A stretch of DNA of 64,000 bases from Dipteronia dyeriana (lineage: Eukaryota; Streptophyta; Magnoliopsida; Sapindales; Sapindaceae): positions 57,016,597-57,080,596 of the forward strand of contig CM065303.1 of assembly GCA_032871835.1 (NCBI GenBank), given 5' to 3'. The stretch's first letter is position 1. Every line of letters begins with the position of its first letter. The notes below the pieces were generated by a model. It ran no database searches. It had not been told where the DNA came from and worked only from the letters and a program-made list of their open reading frames with translations. The position numbers and the translations under genes are program-made. This document shows positions 1-11,999 of this stretch, one piece after another.

Positions 1-965
1 TCTCCAATACTTCAAGTGGTCCTATCTTCTTAGTAGCAAGCTTGTTATATTCTCCCACAACAAACCGGTCCATTGTAAGGACTGTCAAGACAAAATCTCC
101 CACGTCAAACTCCACATGACGCCACTTTTTATCAACAGCCAACTTGTATTTATATGTTGATTTTAACAGATTATCCCGAACATGCTGATAAGCCTCTTGT
201 AATCCCTGAACAAAATCTTCAGCTTTTCTATGAATCCTAGTCTTGCTTGGTACAGACAACAAATCTAACGGGCTGCGAGGATTCAAGGTGTACACGACCA
301 GAAAAAGACTGAAAGCCAAACTTCTGTTAACTATATGGTTTAGATCCCATGACCGAACGTTATCCCTAACCAGACATTTCAACAAATCTCCTAGAGCATG
401 GTTCACCACCTCAGTCCACCCATCTGTTTGGGGGTGATAAGCACTACTAAAATCCAACCGTGTATTGAACATATTTCAAAGGCTCCACCAAAAGTGGCTG
501 AGGAAACGAGTGTCCCGATTAGAAACGATTGACGTAGGTAATCCATGAAGACAATATACCTCCCAAAAGAATAATTGGGCAACTTTCACTGCATCAGTGG
601 TTTTCTTGCATGGAATGAAGTAAACCATCTTGAAAAAATGATCCACAATTATGTAAATGGAATCAAAACCCCAAGATAAAATCCATACTCAAATCTGTCC
701 ATGGCTGAGTAGGAATGGGCAATGGCATATATAGACCCCCATTAGTCGTTTTCCCTTTGGACAATTGACAGATCCGACACCTTCCAACATACCTCTCAAC
801 TTCCTTCCGGATGGTTGGCCAGAAATAGGATGCTTTGACCAACTGTAGAGTACGATCTCTATCCACATGGCCCTCCCTATGTAATTCCCTAATAATTTGC
901 TGACGTAAACTACAATCGGGAACACAAAGTTGATTTCCCCGAAATAGAAAACCATCCACCAATAA
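1..965 (-). pseudogene. gypsy 1 integrase (H2C2 zinc finger and core), broken
   Basis: The strongest part is 663-962, where the minus strand encodes an HHCC zinc finger ending in C-R-I-C-Q-L-S-K-G-K, followed by the start of the integrase core ([10 protein letters not shown]). Core fragments continue in shifted frames towards position 1: a VDHFFKM-like stretch, the SNRDTRF segment, then HPQTDGWTE with the catalytic glutamate context. Near the left edge a GDFVLTVL-type segment matches the region after the core in gypsy integrases. A short piece after DFILGF appears deleted, and several stops are present. The domain is recognisable but dead. Confidence 0.85.
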
Positions 966-2516
966 AAAATCAGATCTTCCCCCCCACTTGTATAGCAGCT
1001 ATAATATCATAAAAATAAGAGTCAGAATCAAATAATTCATGAAACAACTCAAAATCTGGCACATGGACAGTCATCAAAGACAATAAGTTGACCCGTCGAC
1101 TCAGAGCATCTGCAACTCAGTTGGTAACACCAGCCTTATGCTTTTAAACAAAGGTAAATTGTTGTAGGTCGGCAGACCAAAAAGCATGTCGGGTAAAAAT
1201 CTTATCCTGGTTATGAAGATGTCGCAATGTATCATGGTCAGTATACATAATGAATTCACGGTGAAATAAATACTGTCGTAAATGTTTCACAGCTTAGGCC
1301 ACCGCGTAGAACTTAATATCATAAGTACTGTAACGAATTCGAGACCCAGACAGTTTCTCACTAAAATAAGCCACCGGTCTCCCATTTTGACTTAGGACAA
1401 CTCAGATGCCTACCTTGGAGGCGTCACTATGTAACTCAAATGGTTGGGAAAAGTCAGGTAAGACTAAAATAGGGGTTGATGTCAGTTGCTCTTTTATTAG
1501 CTGGAAAGCTTCTTCTGTCTCGGGCAACCACTTAAACTTAACCCCTTCATACATTCAGTGATAAGAGGCACAATACTACTGAAGTGCGGAATGAACCAGC
1601 GATAGAATGAGGTCAATCCATGGAAACTACAAACTTCAGTAATTTTTTTCGGTTGGGGCCACTGCCTCATTGCCTCAATCTTCGACTCATCTTTCTGTAA
1701 CCCTTCTCCAGAGATCACATAACCTAAGAACAACACTTTCGGTGTCATAAAAACATATTTTTTTGCTGCTGCCACAAACTTCTCTTTGCGTAGAACACAC
1801 AACACCTCCCGAATGTGCAGAAGATGGAGGTCGAAGTTCGGACTGTAAATCAAAATATCATCAAAATACACAACAACAAACTTACCAATAAATGGCTGCA
1901 ATGTTCATTACTCTTATGAAGGTGCTGGACGTGTTTGACAACCTAAAAGGCATAACCAGCCACTCATATAACCCTTCCTGCATCTTAAACACTGTTTTCC
2001 ATTCATCCCCAGTCCGAATTTCAATTTGATGGTATCCACTATTCAAGTCCAGCTTGGTAAATACAGTTGCCTCACTAAGTTGATCTAACAAATCATCCAA
2101 TCTTGGAATAGGAAAATGACACCTCACTGTAATATTGTTAATTGCACGACTATCCACACACATCCTCCACATTCCATCTTTTTTTGGAATTAAAAGGGCG
2201 GGAACTGCACATGGACTAAGGCTTTCCCGTATGTGCCCCTTTGAAAGTAGCTTCTCCATCTTTCTCCATAATTCTTCATGTTCGGTAGGACTCATTTGAT
2301 AGTGTGGCTTGTTGGGAAACATAGCTCCTAGCTCTAGATCAATATGGTGTTGAATATCACGTAGGGGTAGAAGTCCTTCCGGTAACACTTCTGGGAACAC
2401 ATCAACAAATTCTGAAATCAGAGGAACTGCTAATCGAGCCATGATAACACTAGATTTCGAGTCCCCCTTCTTATGCTTATTGCTCAATTCTCGAGTAAAA
2501 TAAAGTGTTTAATGGC
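966..2516 (-). pseudogene. gypsy 1 reverse transcriptase and RNase H, broken
   Basis: Minus-strand frames at 1882-2487 and 1497-1901 carry the reverse transcriptase. It starts after a linker ([14 protein letters not shown], then the RDIQHHIDL motif) and includes VPKKDG-like and SGYHQIEI motifs and the catalytic YFDDILIYS at about 1840-1870. A frameshift lies at about 1885-1905. RNase H follows at about 970-1500, with a FSEKLSGSR-type core and a YTDHDTLRHL segment, and in-frame stops. The linker reads on from sequence beyond 3703 if the 2526-3694 insertion is removed. Confidence 0.88.
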
Positions 2517-2525
2517 TTGATTAAG

Positions 2526-3694
2526 TGTATTCGCAGGATTTTGTATTAGGGGCATCATATGAGAGTTATGAGTGAAGATTGAGATCCAAAAGAACTGGAA
2601 ATTGGAAAGTTGGACAAAATGATATAATATGTCGCTGTCATGATTTCCGTCATGGGAGACCGTGACACACCACGCGACAACAACTTTTCTAAAGTGTCAC
2701 TTGTGATGTCGTCATGGAAGACCGTAACATGTCGTCATGGAAGACCGCGACATACAGGGAAGCGAATGTCAACCAGCACGCGTTTCTAGGTTAATTTCTG
2801 ACCTATTTTTAGACCCATATAAATACCCATCTTATATTTTAGTGAAAGAACATCAGCCACACGAACTTTTAGACACTTTCACCCCTCCATCACCATTCTT
2901 GGATAACTTTCCCATCCATCCATCTTGGAACTTAGAAGGCAAGAAGAGGAAGCTTACAACTCAAGGAACCTCAAATGACCAACTTGGGTTTCTTCTTTAA
3001 CTTTTCTTTGTTTTATTTCTTTTCCTTGATGTGTAATTAATTTCTATGTTAGGGGATTAATGTAAACCGGTTGAATAACTCTTTGTAATCCTAAGTCTAA
3101 TGGTTTTTAATTAAATACCTTGGTAGTCTCTTTCATTGAAATACTTGCTCTAATTCCTTCACTTATATTCAAATGAGACCTCAATGAATGTTTATGTTAG
3201 GATTAGTTTATCTATGATGTTAAGGGTTAGATGCGGGTGACCATCCCATTTATTCCTTAACTACAAGCTTAATAATTGAGAAAATTTCCATATGCATGAC
3301 TATGCTATGTGTGATTTGGTTTAGAGTTTTAATTAAAAACTAATTCTAACCATTGCTAATTACATGACCGTGTGTGAGTAATAGGAAAGATTAGGTGCTT
3401 TATGAAACAAACCCTATCAATTGGATTTAAGTGTTTTAATGAGACTTGTGGATTATATTGAGTAGTTTAATTAGGTTGTATTAATTTCCTAGCATTTCCC
3501 TCATATTCGTATTTTCGTGTGAGATTTTGTGTTATTAAGTTTATTGCATTGTTACCTATTAGCAAATTAAAATACCAACCCAAGACAATCATTATGCCAT
3601 TTAGTTTCCATGCACATAGATTAGGATTAAATTAGACAAATTATTGTTCAACTAGTAGAATCACCGATCACAGTGAACGAACTTTTCTTTTAAA
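2526..3694. mobile_element. LTR-like insertion inside gypsy 1
   Basis: The 9-bp sequence TTGATTAAG flanks this stretch exactly, at 2517-2525 and 3695-3703. Removing one copy plus the insert restores a continuous minus-strand reading frame across the protease-RT linker. The insert has a TATA-like site (tataaatacc, about 2819) and three copies of a gtcatgg(a/g)agaccg motif at about 2660-2750. Its tail (about 3665-3690) resembles the end of the LTR-like sequences at about 10877 and 34086. It does not end in CA and a 9-bp TSD is unusual for an LTR element, so its class is open. Confidence 0.6.
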
Positions 3695-3703
3695 TTGATT
3701 AAG

Positions 3704-5460
3704 ATAAAAAATACTGCAATCAACTACATCTCTAGGCACCTCTAATTCATCACTCAGTTCTTTACCAACCAACATTTACACCATTTTCGATTCCTCCATC
3801 TCCAACTGAAATTTCACATGAGACAGTTGGTTAGCATTATCTCTAGGCAATTACGACTTTTCAGATGGTTTGCTTGGTAGTAAAATAATCTTTGTATCAT
3901 TAAAAACAAACAAATGAGTAGTTTTGAACCCATCATAATGAATATTTATATCATATTGCCACGGCCTTCTTAACAATAAGTGACACACATCCATATCCAC
4001 CATGTCACACCACATATGATCCTTGTAGTGGGAACCCATAGAAAAAGGAATTAACTCCCGCTGTGACACGGTTACCTCTCCTCCCTTTTGTAACCAAGCT
4101 AACCGATACGACTTGGGATGTTTTTCTGTCTTCACCCCTAATTTTTGCACTGCTTCAGCTGACACAATATTCACACAACTCCCACCATCTATGACGAACC
4201 GACACACCTTACCCAGAATGGTACAAGTAGATTGAAATATATTATTCCAAAGCCAATCTCCATCATTAGTTCATGGTACCAAACATGAACGACGCACTAT
4301 TAACATTGTTCCTGTGTCACCGCCTACCAGTTCTTCATTTACCACATCCTCCTCATCAAGATACAGATATACACCTATTTCTTCTTTATTCTCTTCAAAT
4401 TCTGCAGGATCAACAAATAAAACCTTTTTAGTTGGTTTCTTACATTCAAACAATCGATGATCGGTTTTACCACATCCGAAACATTGAAAACCGTTAGTGG
4501 TTGCCCTAGACGTTTGAACTGTATTTGTAGGGCTTTGTTGTGTGGAATTTGAACTGCCACTAGTACCCAAACGATTCCCAACGTTATTGCCACTTCCAAT
4601 GCTTCCACTTGTCCCGTTTTGACTGTTAGATCCTCCTCCAAAACTCAAAACCGGCCCCTTATTAGATTTTCGAGACAACATTTTCTCCAACTGCAAAGCT
4701 CTCTGATGTGCCTGTCACTGTTATGGGATCAAAGAGATTAATCATATCTAGGATTTGTGTTCCCAATCCTCCATGGTAGTGTGACACCAACTGATCATGT
4801 GTCTCTAGAATCTCTTTTCGCACCAAAAGTTGATAGAACTCTGTCGTATACTCATCAACGGATCTCATGCTATGTCGTAAATTCTGCAATCTTTGATACA
4901 TCAGCCGTTGAAAATTATGAGGTAAAAACTCAGCACGCAACTTTTGTTTCATCTTCTTCTAATTAGAAATCTTGGGCTTTCCCTAATGGTTCCTAGTGAG
5001 TTTGAGTTGTTGCCACCATGCCGCTGCTCTACCCCGAAACCTGATGGCCACTAGTGCCACCTTCTTTTTTTCTAGAACTTTCTTGAATTCTAGGATTTCT
5101 TCAACGATCCCAATTCACTCGAGAAACTCCTTTGGCTGCAAACTACCCTAGAATTCTAGTACCTCTGTTTGTATCCCTGTTTCTTATTGTCTGTTGTCAT
5201 CAGATTCAGACGCCTTGCGTCGGCATTGTGAGATCTCTTCCCCTTCGTCGCTTTTTTCCCTTTCGTCATCGTCACCACCTGTTTCAAGATTTAGGTTCTG
5301 AAAAGGGTTTTGGTTCACCAACAACGTTGTACGCTTCTCTGTTATTTGCACAACCTGTTGCTCCAACTGTGCCATGTAGTCATGTTTGATGGCTTATTCT
5401 ACAAGGATCTGGTTTTGTGGGCGTCGTCTCTACGGCATGTTGATGTCGACCCAACGAACC
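3704..5460 (-). pseudogene. gypsy 1 gag and protease, broken
   Basis: From 5460 leftwards the minus strand encodes an acidic N-terminal piece (about 5184-5375). A capsid-like gag domain follows (about 4662-5100) with AAAWWQQLKLTR, then FLPHNF and SVDEYTTEFYQL motifs. Next is a Ser/Asn/Gly-rich linker with a CCHC zinc knuckle (C-F-G-C-G-K-T-D-H-R-L-F-E-C, about 4450-4500), then an aspartic protease (3851-4207). In the protease the active site reads IDGG where family members normally have a DTG or DSG core. Frameshifts lie at about 4660-4700 and 4960, and several stops are present. Confidence 0.88.
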
Positions 5461-5461
5461 T

Positions 5462-5473
5462 GCTCTGATACTA
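5462..5473 (-). other. Primer binding site of gypsy 1 (initiator tRNA-Met)
   Basis: The minus strand reads TAGTATCAGAGC, one mismatch from TGGTATCAGAGC, the complement of the 3' end of plant initiator tRNA-Met. It sits three bases after the LTR end (CTACATCA) and fixes the orientation and 5' boundary of the element. Confidence 0.8.
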
Positions 5474-5476
5474 AAC

Positions 5477-5748
5477 TGATGTAGCGGAAGCTTTGTCGAG
5501 AAAAACCTGTAAAAAACAAATTGAAACAACCTACTAAAGTTCCGTTGATTTGTTCACGAATACCTGAATTTTAGAGTTCAAATTCATTGATTCTAAAAAA
5601 TACCGAAATTTGGGAGAAAATAGAAAACTTTAATTTTTATTCATAAAAAACTGCATAACCTTATGCTTTCATGATTATTTATAGCAAAGCAATGCCTAAT
5701 ATGAAAAATTACCAAAAAAGGCAAAATTAAGGTTAATATGGAAACTAA
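5477..5748 (-). repeat. 5' LTR remnant of gypsy 1
   Basis: The minus strand ends in CTTCCGCTACATCA, almost the same as the LTR end of the second gypsy element (CTTCCGCTAAGTCA). A TATA-like gctataaata lies at about 5680. The LTR start is not visible because a MITE-like sequence begins at 5749; the LTR may resume beyond 6446. Confidence 0.7.
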
Positions 5749-6446
5749 GGCTATGTTTGGAATTGTTTTCCTTAAAACAAAATCCGTTTATAGCTTAACT
5801 TAAGTAATAATCAGTTTAATAAAAAAGTGGATAAGTGTTTGGTAAACTAAATTAAAATTAATTTGCTATTGAAAATGTGGTAAATGTATTTAGTGAAATG
5901 ACAAAATTAGACATCATTTTAATTAAACATTAAAAATTAAAAAGATTTTTTTTTAAACGCTGGAGGTGAAGGTCCAGTGACGGCAACGAATTCTTTATCG
6001 ACGAAGGCTTCTTTGGCGTCATTTATCGTCGACTAGTTCTTCCCCTTCTTCTCCGCTGTCGTTTGGAGTCATTCGTCATCGATTTGGTTCTCAACCATCT
6101 TCTCCACCGTTGTTTGGAGTCATTCAACATCGATCCATTTCTCAGCCATCCTCCCCGCTGTCGATCCAGTTCTCAGCATCGATCTGGTTTTTTTTTTTGG
6201 AAACGTAGAATTGTTTTGTTTAGTTTTATTAAATGTAAGGGTAATATCATCTTTTATTAAAACGGTGAGGGTATTTTGGAAATTTCTTAAGTATAAATTT
6301 AACTTCTGCTTTAAAAAACAACTTCTATCCAGCTTTTCAAATGCTGATTATTGGAGATATAAATTGTAAAATAAGTTGCTTTTGAGATGTTTACCAAACA
6401 CTCATTTACTTTGAGAAATAATTACAAAAGTAATCCCAAATATAAC
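5749..6446. mobile_element. MITE-like inverted-repeat element in or beside the gypsy 1 LTR
   Basis: The left end (CTATGTTTGGAATTGTTTTC) and the reverse complement of the right end (TTATATTTGGGATTACTTTT) match imperfectly. A second inverted pair, AGTGTTTGGTAAAC, lies further in at about 5845 and 6392. No transposase and no clear TSD were found. A related AT-rich sequence occurs at about 22240-22400. Confidence 0.5.
6049..6175. repeat. 51-bp tandem repeat, about 2.5 copies
   Basis: Units start at 6049, 6100 and 6151. Each begins with TTCTCC or a close variant and includes a GTTTGGAGTCATTC-like segment followed by CATCGAT. It is much more GC-rich than its surroundings and lies inside the MITE-like element. 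Confidence 0.65.
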
Positions 6447-7142
6447 TTATTCTAAAAAGAATCATAAGCAAGCTAGAATTGATGGAAGCCAATTTGGTCT
6501 TGGAAATCTAAAGTTATAGTAAAAACGAAACTTTCATAAAACGGTAAAAACGATAAGTTTGGACCCTAAACGACAGAATTTACCCAAAAAAGGGCATGAC
6601 ACACAACCAAAGGTCGTGACTTTGAAAGATCTCGACGATTCGCTTCAACTTGTGAAAGATTCATGCCATTCTGACTCCGTCACCCGGACTAGTAGGATTG
6701 ATTTGGTCGTTTTTCTTGCCCTCCAACGCCTTATCTTCAACTGTTACCGCATCATTCTCCCCAGGTTCATTTTTTTTAATATCAGTCCGTCGAGAGAGAC
6801 TAATTACCGACTAGCACTAGCGACCGAATGGTGGTAGGTGGCATGAAGCCTTTTTGGACGATCTGGCAGGAATCGTGTTTGAATGTTTTAAGTTTGTTTG
6901 GTCGTAGATGAAATGAAGAACTCAAGTTTGAAGAAGTGAAGAAGCAAAACGATGTTGTTAGTTTTTATACAAAAAAAAGGGCTAGGCAGAGTCTGCCTAG
7001 TTGATTTGACCGATTAATTGATGATTTGACCGATAAATCTGTCTCTAACAAATAACATTGATTTTAGTGGTGAAATGTTGAATAGAGGAATCCAGCCGAT
7101 TAATTGGTCTAGACGACTGATTTTTCGAGCACTCATATATAT
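6447..7142. other. No gene recognised
   Basis: An open frame of 92 codons at 6559-6837 (+) has no recognisable domain and is probably chance. The rest is AT-rich with no clear repeat; part may be leftover LTR of gypsy 1. Confidence 0.5.
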
Positions 7143-7524
7143 AGTGGGTCACATGAGAGATCCCTAATTTTAATATAAAGTAAGGACTGTCTTAAAATCC
7201 ATCAATTTATTGAATTTTGATCTGATTTTTTTTTATAGATGATCAGTTCAGTGAAACATATTTGTAAATAAAATTTGAAAATTTGCAAGAACTACAACAA
7301 TTTTTTTTTATTTTTCCTGTTTTTAATACCATTTTTCGATGCTTGATTTTCAATAAAATCAGAAAAAAAATAGATGTAGATCTTGACAAATTTTTAAATT
7401 CTGTTTACAAGTAGATTCATTGAAATTATCATCCACAAAATAATCCAAATCAAAATTTATTAAAATCGTTGAATTTCAAGATGATCATTATTTTATGTTA
7501 AAGTAAGAGATCACGAGACTCACT
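7143..7524. mobile_element. MITE-like element, family A copy 1
   Basis: Ends are inverted repeats of about 35 bp: left AGTGGGTCACATGAGAG, right (reverse complement) AGTGAGTCTCGTGATC. The interior is AT-rich and non-coding. Length 382 bp, almost the same as the related copy at 12211-12590, with which it shares subterminal motifs (gaattttgatctg, cattgaaatt, ttaaaat). Confidence 0.6.
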
Positions 7525-8439
7525 TTTACATATCACCTTATAGCATAGGTGGTAGTGCATTTGTCTTCCACGTCCGATTGTAAGGGCATGGCCGTCTTTA
7601 GTCATTTTAGGTCCCCACTATATAAATTATTATCATTAACATAAAAAGATTAAAAAAAATAATTCTTTATTTACCGAATACAATGTAATCATATAAATTA
7701 AAACAAAAAATATTTATCGTATCTAAAAATACAAAAACAAATCATTGTTTAAATTTTTATTCTTCTTACTTTCTGAAGTGCATGTTTACTAAATATATTA
7801 CTACTATTAAGATTAGCTAACACATTTTTTTCGATAGATAATATAACCAATCCCCTAAACCTATCATGTGACATTATTAATAATTTTTAATCAGCTTCAA
7901 TTTTGAAAAGCTTCTCTCCGTAGTAACAACTGTAATATTTATAGTCAATAAAATTCTATAAGCTATCAAAACATTTGAGAATCAAATGTGAGTGTTTTTT
8001 ATCTACTCCAAGACTTCAATGGGTTTCATTGTGCCTTCCGGTCAGGGGCGAAGTGCAACCCTGTCTGCAATTGAAAAAAAAAAAACCTTTTAAACAAATC
8101 CAACACAAGTTGTCAAATATCAATCTTGACCAATATGCTAAATCTTCTTCTTCTCTTTATAGTTTTCTTTATTCTTTTATAGTTTTTTACATTTTTATTT
8201 TGTCTTTAACCCACTATAATTTTTTTTTTAATAATATTGGGACCACACACATACAAGAAAGTAAAATAGTTTATTCTTTTCTATCTACTTATATAGTATT
8301 TACTTTCTTTTTTTTTGTTAAAGTTTCCTTATTACATTAAAATTCATTTTGTATTAGTTTTTGATTTAATTAAAATTGTTTGAGATTTGTTTGTTACTAA
8401 TCGGAACGATTTATATACCTATTTGAGATCCCTATTACC
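7525..8439. other. AT-rich DNA, no gene seen
   Basis: Poly-A and poly-T runs dominate. The 121-codon frame at 7975-8340 is low-complexity and not gene-like. Confidence 0.5.
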
Positions 8440-8581
8440 TATCTTTTGTTCTCGTTTTTGAGCATATTTTTGTATTTAATGTGTTTGTAAGTCTTGTGTA
8501 GGTACATATTCCCTACATAAGGTATTTAATCTTAATTGAAGAGTTTTGGAGGTCAGATGAGCTGAAATGGAAATTGGATGT

Positions 8582-8962
8582 ACAGAACACCAAAATTTTG
8601 GGGTCCATATCTCTCTCCTCAAAGTGAAATGGGTTTCGTACCACCTATTTTTAGAAAGCCCAAGAAGTCTTCTTTCCAACGGTTTTTACGGATCACAATT
8701 CCGGGTTTTCTAGAGGGAGATGTTTGTTTTCGAAACTGTGCGCAAGATTGGAAACACGACAGAGGCTGAGAGCTTTATACAGAACACCCAAATTTTGAGA
8801 ACCATATCTCCCTCCTCAGATCGAGCTACATTTTACATTACCATTTTTTGAAAAGCCCCGGATGTCTTCTTTCTAACGCACTTTACGGATCGTGATTCCG
8901 GGTTTTCTAGAGGAAGTTATGGTCATTTCCGTAACAGTACGCACTGTTGGAAAATATTGACG
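8582..8962. repeat. Direct tandem duplication, unit about 197 bp
   Basis: Copy 1 (8582-8778) and copy 2 (8779-about 8962) both start with acagaacacc(a/c)aaattttg and share tcttctttc(c/t)aacg and attccgggttttctagag. Divergence is clear but alignment by eye is unambiguous. Confidence 0.8.
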
Positions 8963-10124
8963 AAGCCAAGAATCAAGAGGTGGCGCTGGTGAAGCGCCAC
9001 TCGACCATCGCAAAATATCAGTAGGTTGGCACTGGTGAAGTGCTGGTTGGCCAGCGCACCCCTCACCAGCGCACGTGCCCAAATTTACCATTTTCATCCC
9101 TTTTTTTGAGGGAGCAATCTTGTCTTTTCACACCCAAATCTTGCCATAACCTCTCAACACTATAAATACCCTCTTTTCTCTTCACTCTAGGGACTTATCT
9201 TCCCCATCTCTCCCCCCAAACACAGCCCCTACACCCCAAAACCAAACCAAACCTTTCTCCATATTCTTCATCTCTTTCATCTTCTTCACCAAATAAGTGA
9301 GTGATTCAAGCTCCCATAGAGGTTTTTCCTCCATGGGAGCTCACCATACACCTCCACCACCCCTTATAAATGTCATCCGCCCAATTGAGAGTAGATTGCA
9401 AGGATACAGGAGAAGTCTTTGACCAAAAACGAGCCAAGCATGGAAAAGAGCTATAAGAGGAGTTTTCTCCAAAGATTGTTTCTATTTAGTCATTCTCTTT
9501 GTATTTCTTATTTTCTTAATTGGGTATCAAGAATTTGGGAATTTGTAAACCTTTCACATGTGTTATATATGTATTTTTGTACTTAAATTTATTTGGGTTT
9601 TGTTTTGCTCTTGGAATTATATGTTTTAATACTCTTATTATGATATGTATGCATATGAATGGCTTGAAATTGATATGTATGCATGATTGAGATTAAGAGT
9701 AATGTAATTTAATGTATGAGTAGATTAATTTAGCTTCCCATGATTGTTTGTGTGTTAGTGGATGACCAAAATGTCATGTATTGATTGATTTGAGTGATTG
9801 GAAGAGTGGAAAAGGCTAGTTCATGCATTTAGGTGCTAAATTGGCTTTGGTTCATTTCCTTGCACTTAATGGGTCCTTTTAGGACACAATTGCCATTCCT
9901 TGGCCGGATTGAGTGGTGAATTGGTTTACGGATAATTCCCCAATCAAGAGGATGAACCCTTAATTCTTATTGAATGTACTTAATGTCTTAGCAATTGCCT
10001 TGATGCACATTAGTCTTAGGTGAGCATATTTTCCATTCGTATTCATCCACCTTAGGGAGTCTAGAGAGATTAGAAGAGAGCTCTCTCTTGTTGAGAGGGT
10101 TGTACATTTATGAGATTGGAGAAC

Positions 10125-10199
10125 GCCGTAGTCGTCCAATGGTTAGGACATCTCGAATTGACACCCGAGAAGATCCGGTGTTCGATTCCCAGTTACGGA
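10125..10199 (+). pseudogene. tRNA-like relic (body resembles tRNA-Glu)
   Basis: Seventy-five bases fold as a damaged cloverleaf. The acceptor stem is GCCGTAG with TTACGGA (five Watson-Crick pairs plus one wobble), and the D stem GTCC/GGAC is perfect. The five-pair anticodon stem TCTCG/CGAGA closes a 10-base loop instead of 7. The T arm keeps the TTCGATT loop but only three of five stem pairs. The D-arm wording (GTCGTCCAATGGTTAGGA) is close to plant tRNA-Glu. The oversized loop and weak T stem argue against function. Confidence 0.55.
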
Positions 10200-11015
10200 T
10201 GAGGGGTCTCTTTTCTATCTCTTTTGTATTTCTTTCCTTGTATCCTTGTTTCCTTTTCGATGTGTTTTATTCATTAGGAATTTGATATAAACCTAGTATT
10301 GTTGCCTATTTCGTTGCATATGCTTGTTATTGGTTAAGTGGCCCTTCGAAATGCTTAAAGCCTTGAGTGGTTAGCCACCCCTTCATTGAACCTAGGTTGT
10401 ATGTGATGGACCGAGAGGTGAAGCACTCAACGTGCATTTAGTAGATTGGCCACCACGTGTAGAGCCTGCGCGCGATTTTGCACGTATTGTCGCTACATGT
10501 GTCTTATTGTTCTTAATGAACCGAGTGCAGTTCGGGCAACCATCGAGAGATATGTTGTTGGTGCATTTCGGTATAGTCGATTGTCGCTGGAGTGAGGGCA
10601 ATTGGCGAGGATTAAGTGAGCACGACATTCATCCTGGACTATGCATGTTGTATGAAATTGTGTGATTGCTATGGTGGAGTCATTTGCTTAGTGTAACCAT
10701 TTACATTCCATATCACTCCATTCCATCCTATCATTATACATATTGTTTATTTCTGTAGTTTGTTAAGTTAGTTTAGCATTTACTTTACAACATATTATTT
10801 CGCATATGCAACACACGAGTCAGCTCAGAATGTTGTAATAATAGCTAGAACTAGAGATGGTCGGTGAATCCCACCTCCCTGTGGAACGATCCTTGCTTGC
10901 CACTGTGCTAGTCTCTGTGACTCGTACGCTTGCGAGACCAAACTTAAATATTCATATTTTGACAACACTGCAACGACTTGTCCGTCAATTGCTAGAATCG
11001 AAAGGGCATGGGCAC

Positions 11016-11999
11016 AAATTTTTTTTTCTTACTATTTGGTGATTAAAATTATTTTTTCTTGGACTTCAATTTATTTTATTAGAATATACATTTTGAGGAG
11101 TTAGATTTATTATATCTCATGACTAGTTGTGCATTTATTTTTTATTAATGAAATCCATCTTTTTATTAAGGTTGTTTAAAAAAAAATATAACTAATATTT
11201 AGTTCAGCCCTATCGGATAGAAAATCTTGAATTCGTCTCTATTTCCGGTAATGATTTTCTTAACAACTGTAGTTCTGAAAACAACTCAACTGCATCAATA
11301 TCATAATTATACCTGTATTGCAAAAAAGTTTCAAAAGTAAGACAAGAATACTTCCAACTCTCGTTAATAATTTAACTTAGTTTTTGTATACCCATTTTGT
11401 CGACTTTCGTTTTCATATAATTTGAACTTGTAATTTCTCTTTAACTATTTCTATTCCTATGTTTTCTCAGCAAAAAACTTACTCTAAAGCCTAAACTTAA
11501 TAAAAAAAAATCAACAAATAAAAAAAATCAAGATTAATAAAGAGATTCAGAGAAGTAATTAATTGAGATTAATAAAGATTATTAAACCGTCGTAGAGTAA
11601 TTAATAAACAGATCAAAAAGTTAATCAAGATTAATAAAGATCACCGCAATCAACTATGGTAGATAATCAAGATTAATATAGAGATTCAAAGTAATTAATT
11701 GAAAACAAAAAGTCAACCGAGAGTTTTCTTCAAAGTATTTCAAACTGTTTTTGATTGGTTTAGTTATTGTTGTTTTAATTTTTTTTAATGTTTGTTTTTG
11801 TTTCAAATAGGATAGTCTCACAATAATAAGTATTCAATTGGCCATGATTTTGAAGGTTTTTTTTTGTTGGATTGAATTAGTTAATTGGGCCCTATTTTTA
11901 CAAAAGAAAATTAACAAAAGCAAAAAAATGTGTGAGATTGGGCTGCTTTTAAACTTAAATAAATTAGCCCTGACTTTACAAATAAATAAATAAATAGAT
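11016..11999. other. AT-rich DNA with a short imperfect repeat
   Basis: No gene was seen. The motif atcaagattaata(a/t)agagattca recurs at about 11528 and 11668, each followed by agtaattaattga, with a partial third copy at about 11624. Confidence 0.5.

Larger units (their letters stand above)
1..5748 (-). mobile_element. Ty3/gypsy LTR retrotransposon 1, degenerate, 3' part beyond window
   Basis: Read on the minus strand the order is LTR remnant, primer binding site, gag with zinc knuckle, protease, reverse transcriptase, RNase H and integrase. This is the Ty3/gypsy order, with integrase last. Stops and frameshifts break every domain, so the element cannot be autonomous. The reverse transcriptase wording (GLYEW then VMPF) resembles CRM/Reina-type chromoviruses and matches the second gypsy element at 45440-54520; no chromodomain was seen. 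The 3' LTR lies left of position 1. A 1.17-kb insertion (2526-3694) separates protease from reverse transcriptase. Confidence 0.9.
8440..11015 (+). repeat. Large LTR-like sequence (solo LTR or non-autonomous retroelement), unclassified
   Basis: The stretch has LTR-like architecture: a promoter-like ctataaatacc at about 9160, a long AT-rich non-coding body, and a tail at about 10877-10945 (tgtggaacgatccttgc, then gactcgtacgcttgcgag). I recognise that tail as typical of the R-U5 end of large plant gypsy or LARD-type LTRs. A matching tail occurs at 34086-34150. No gag or pol is encoded. Both ends are approximate because no TSD was found. Confidence 0.5.

Noticed and set aside
7545..7600. tRNA-like text (tagcataggtggtagtgc, then cttccac)
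   Set aside because: An A-box-like piece is present but no B box or stems, too weak to call.
8041..11230. Possible hAT element bounded by caggggcgaag and agggctg-like ends
   Set aside because: The ends do not pair well, no 8-bp duplication was found, and the stretch between is better explained by an LTR-like sequence.
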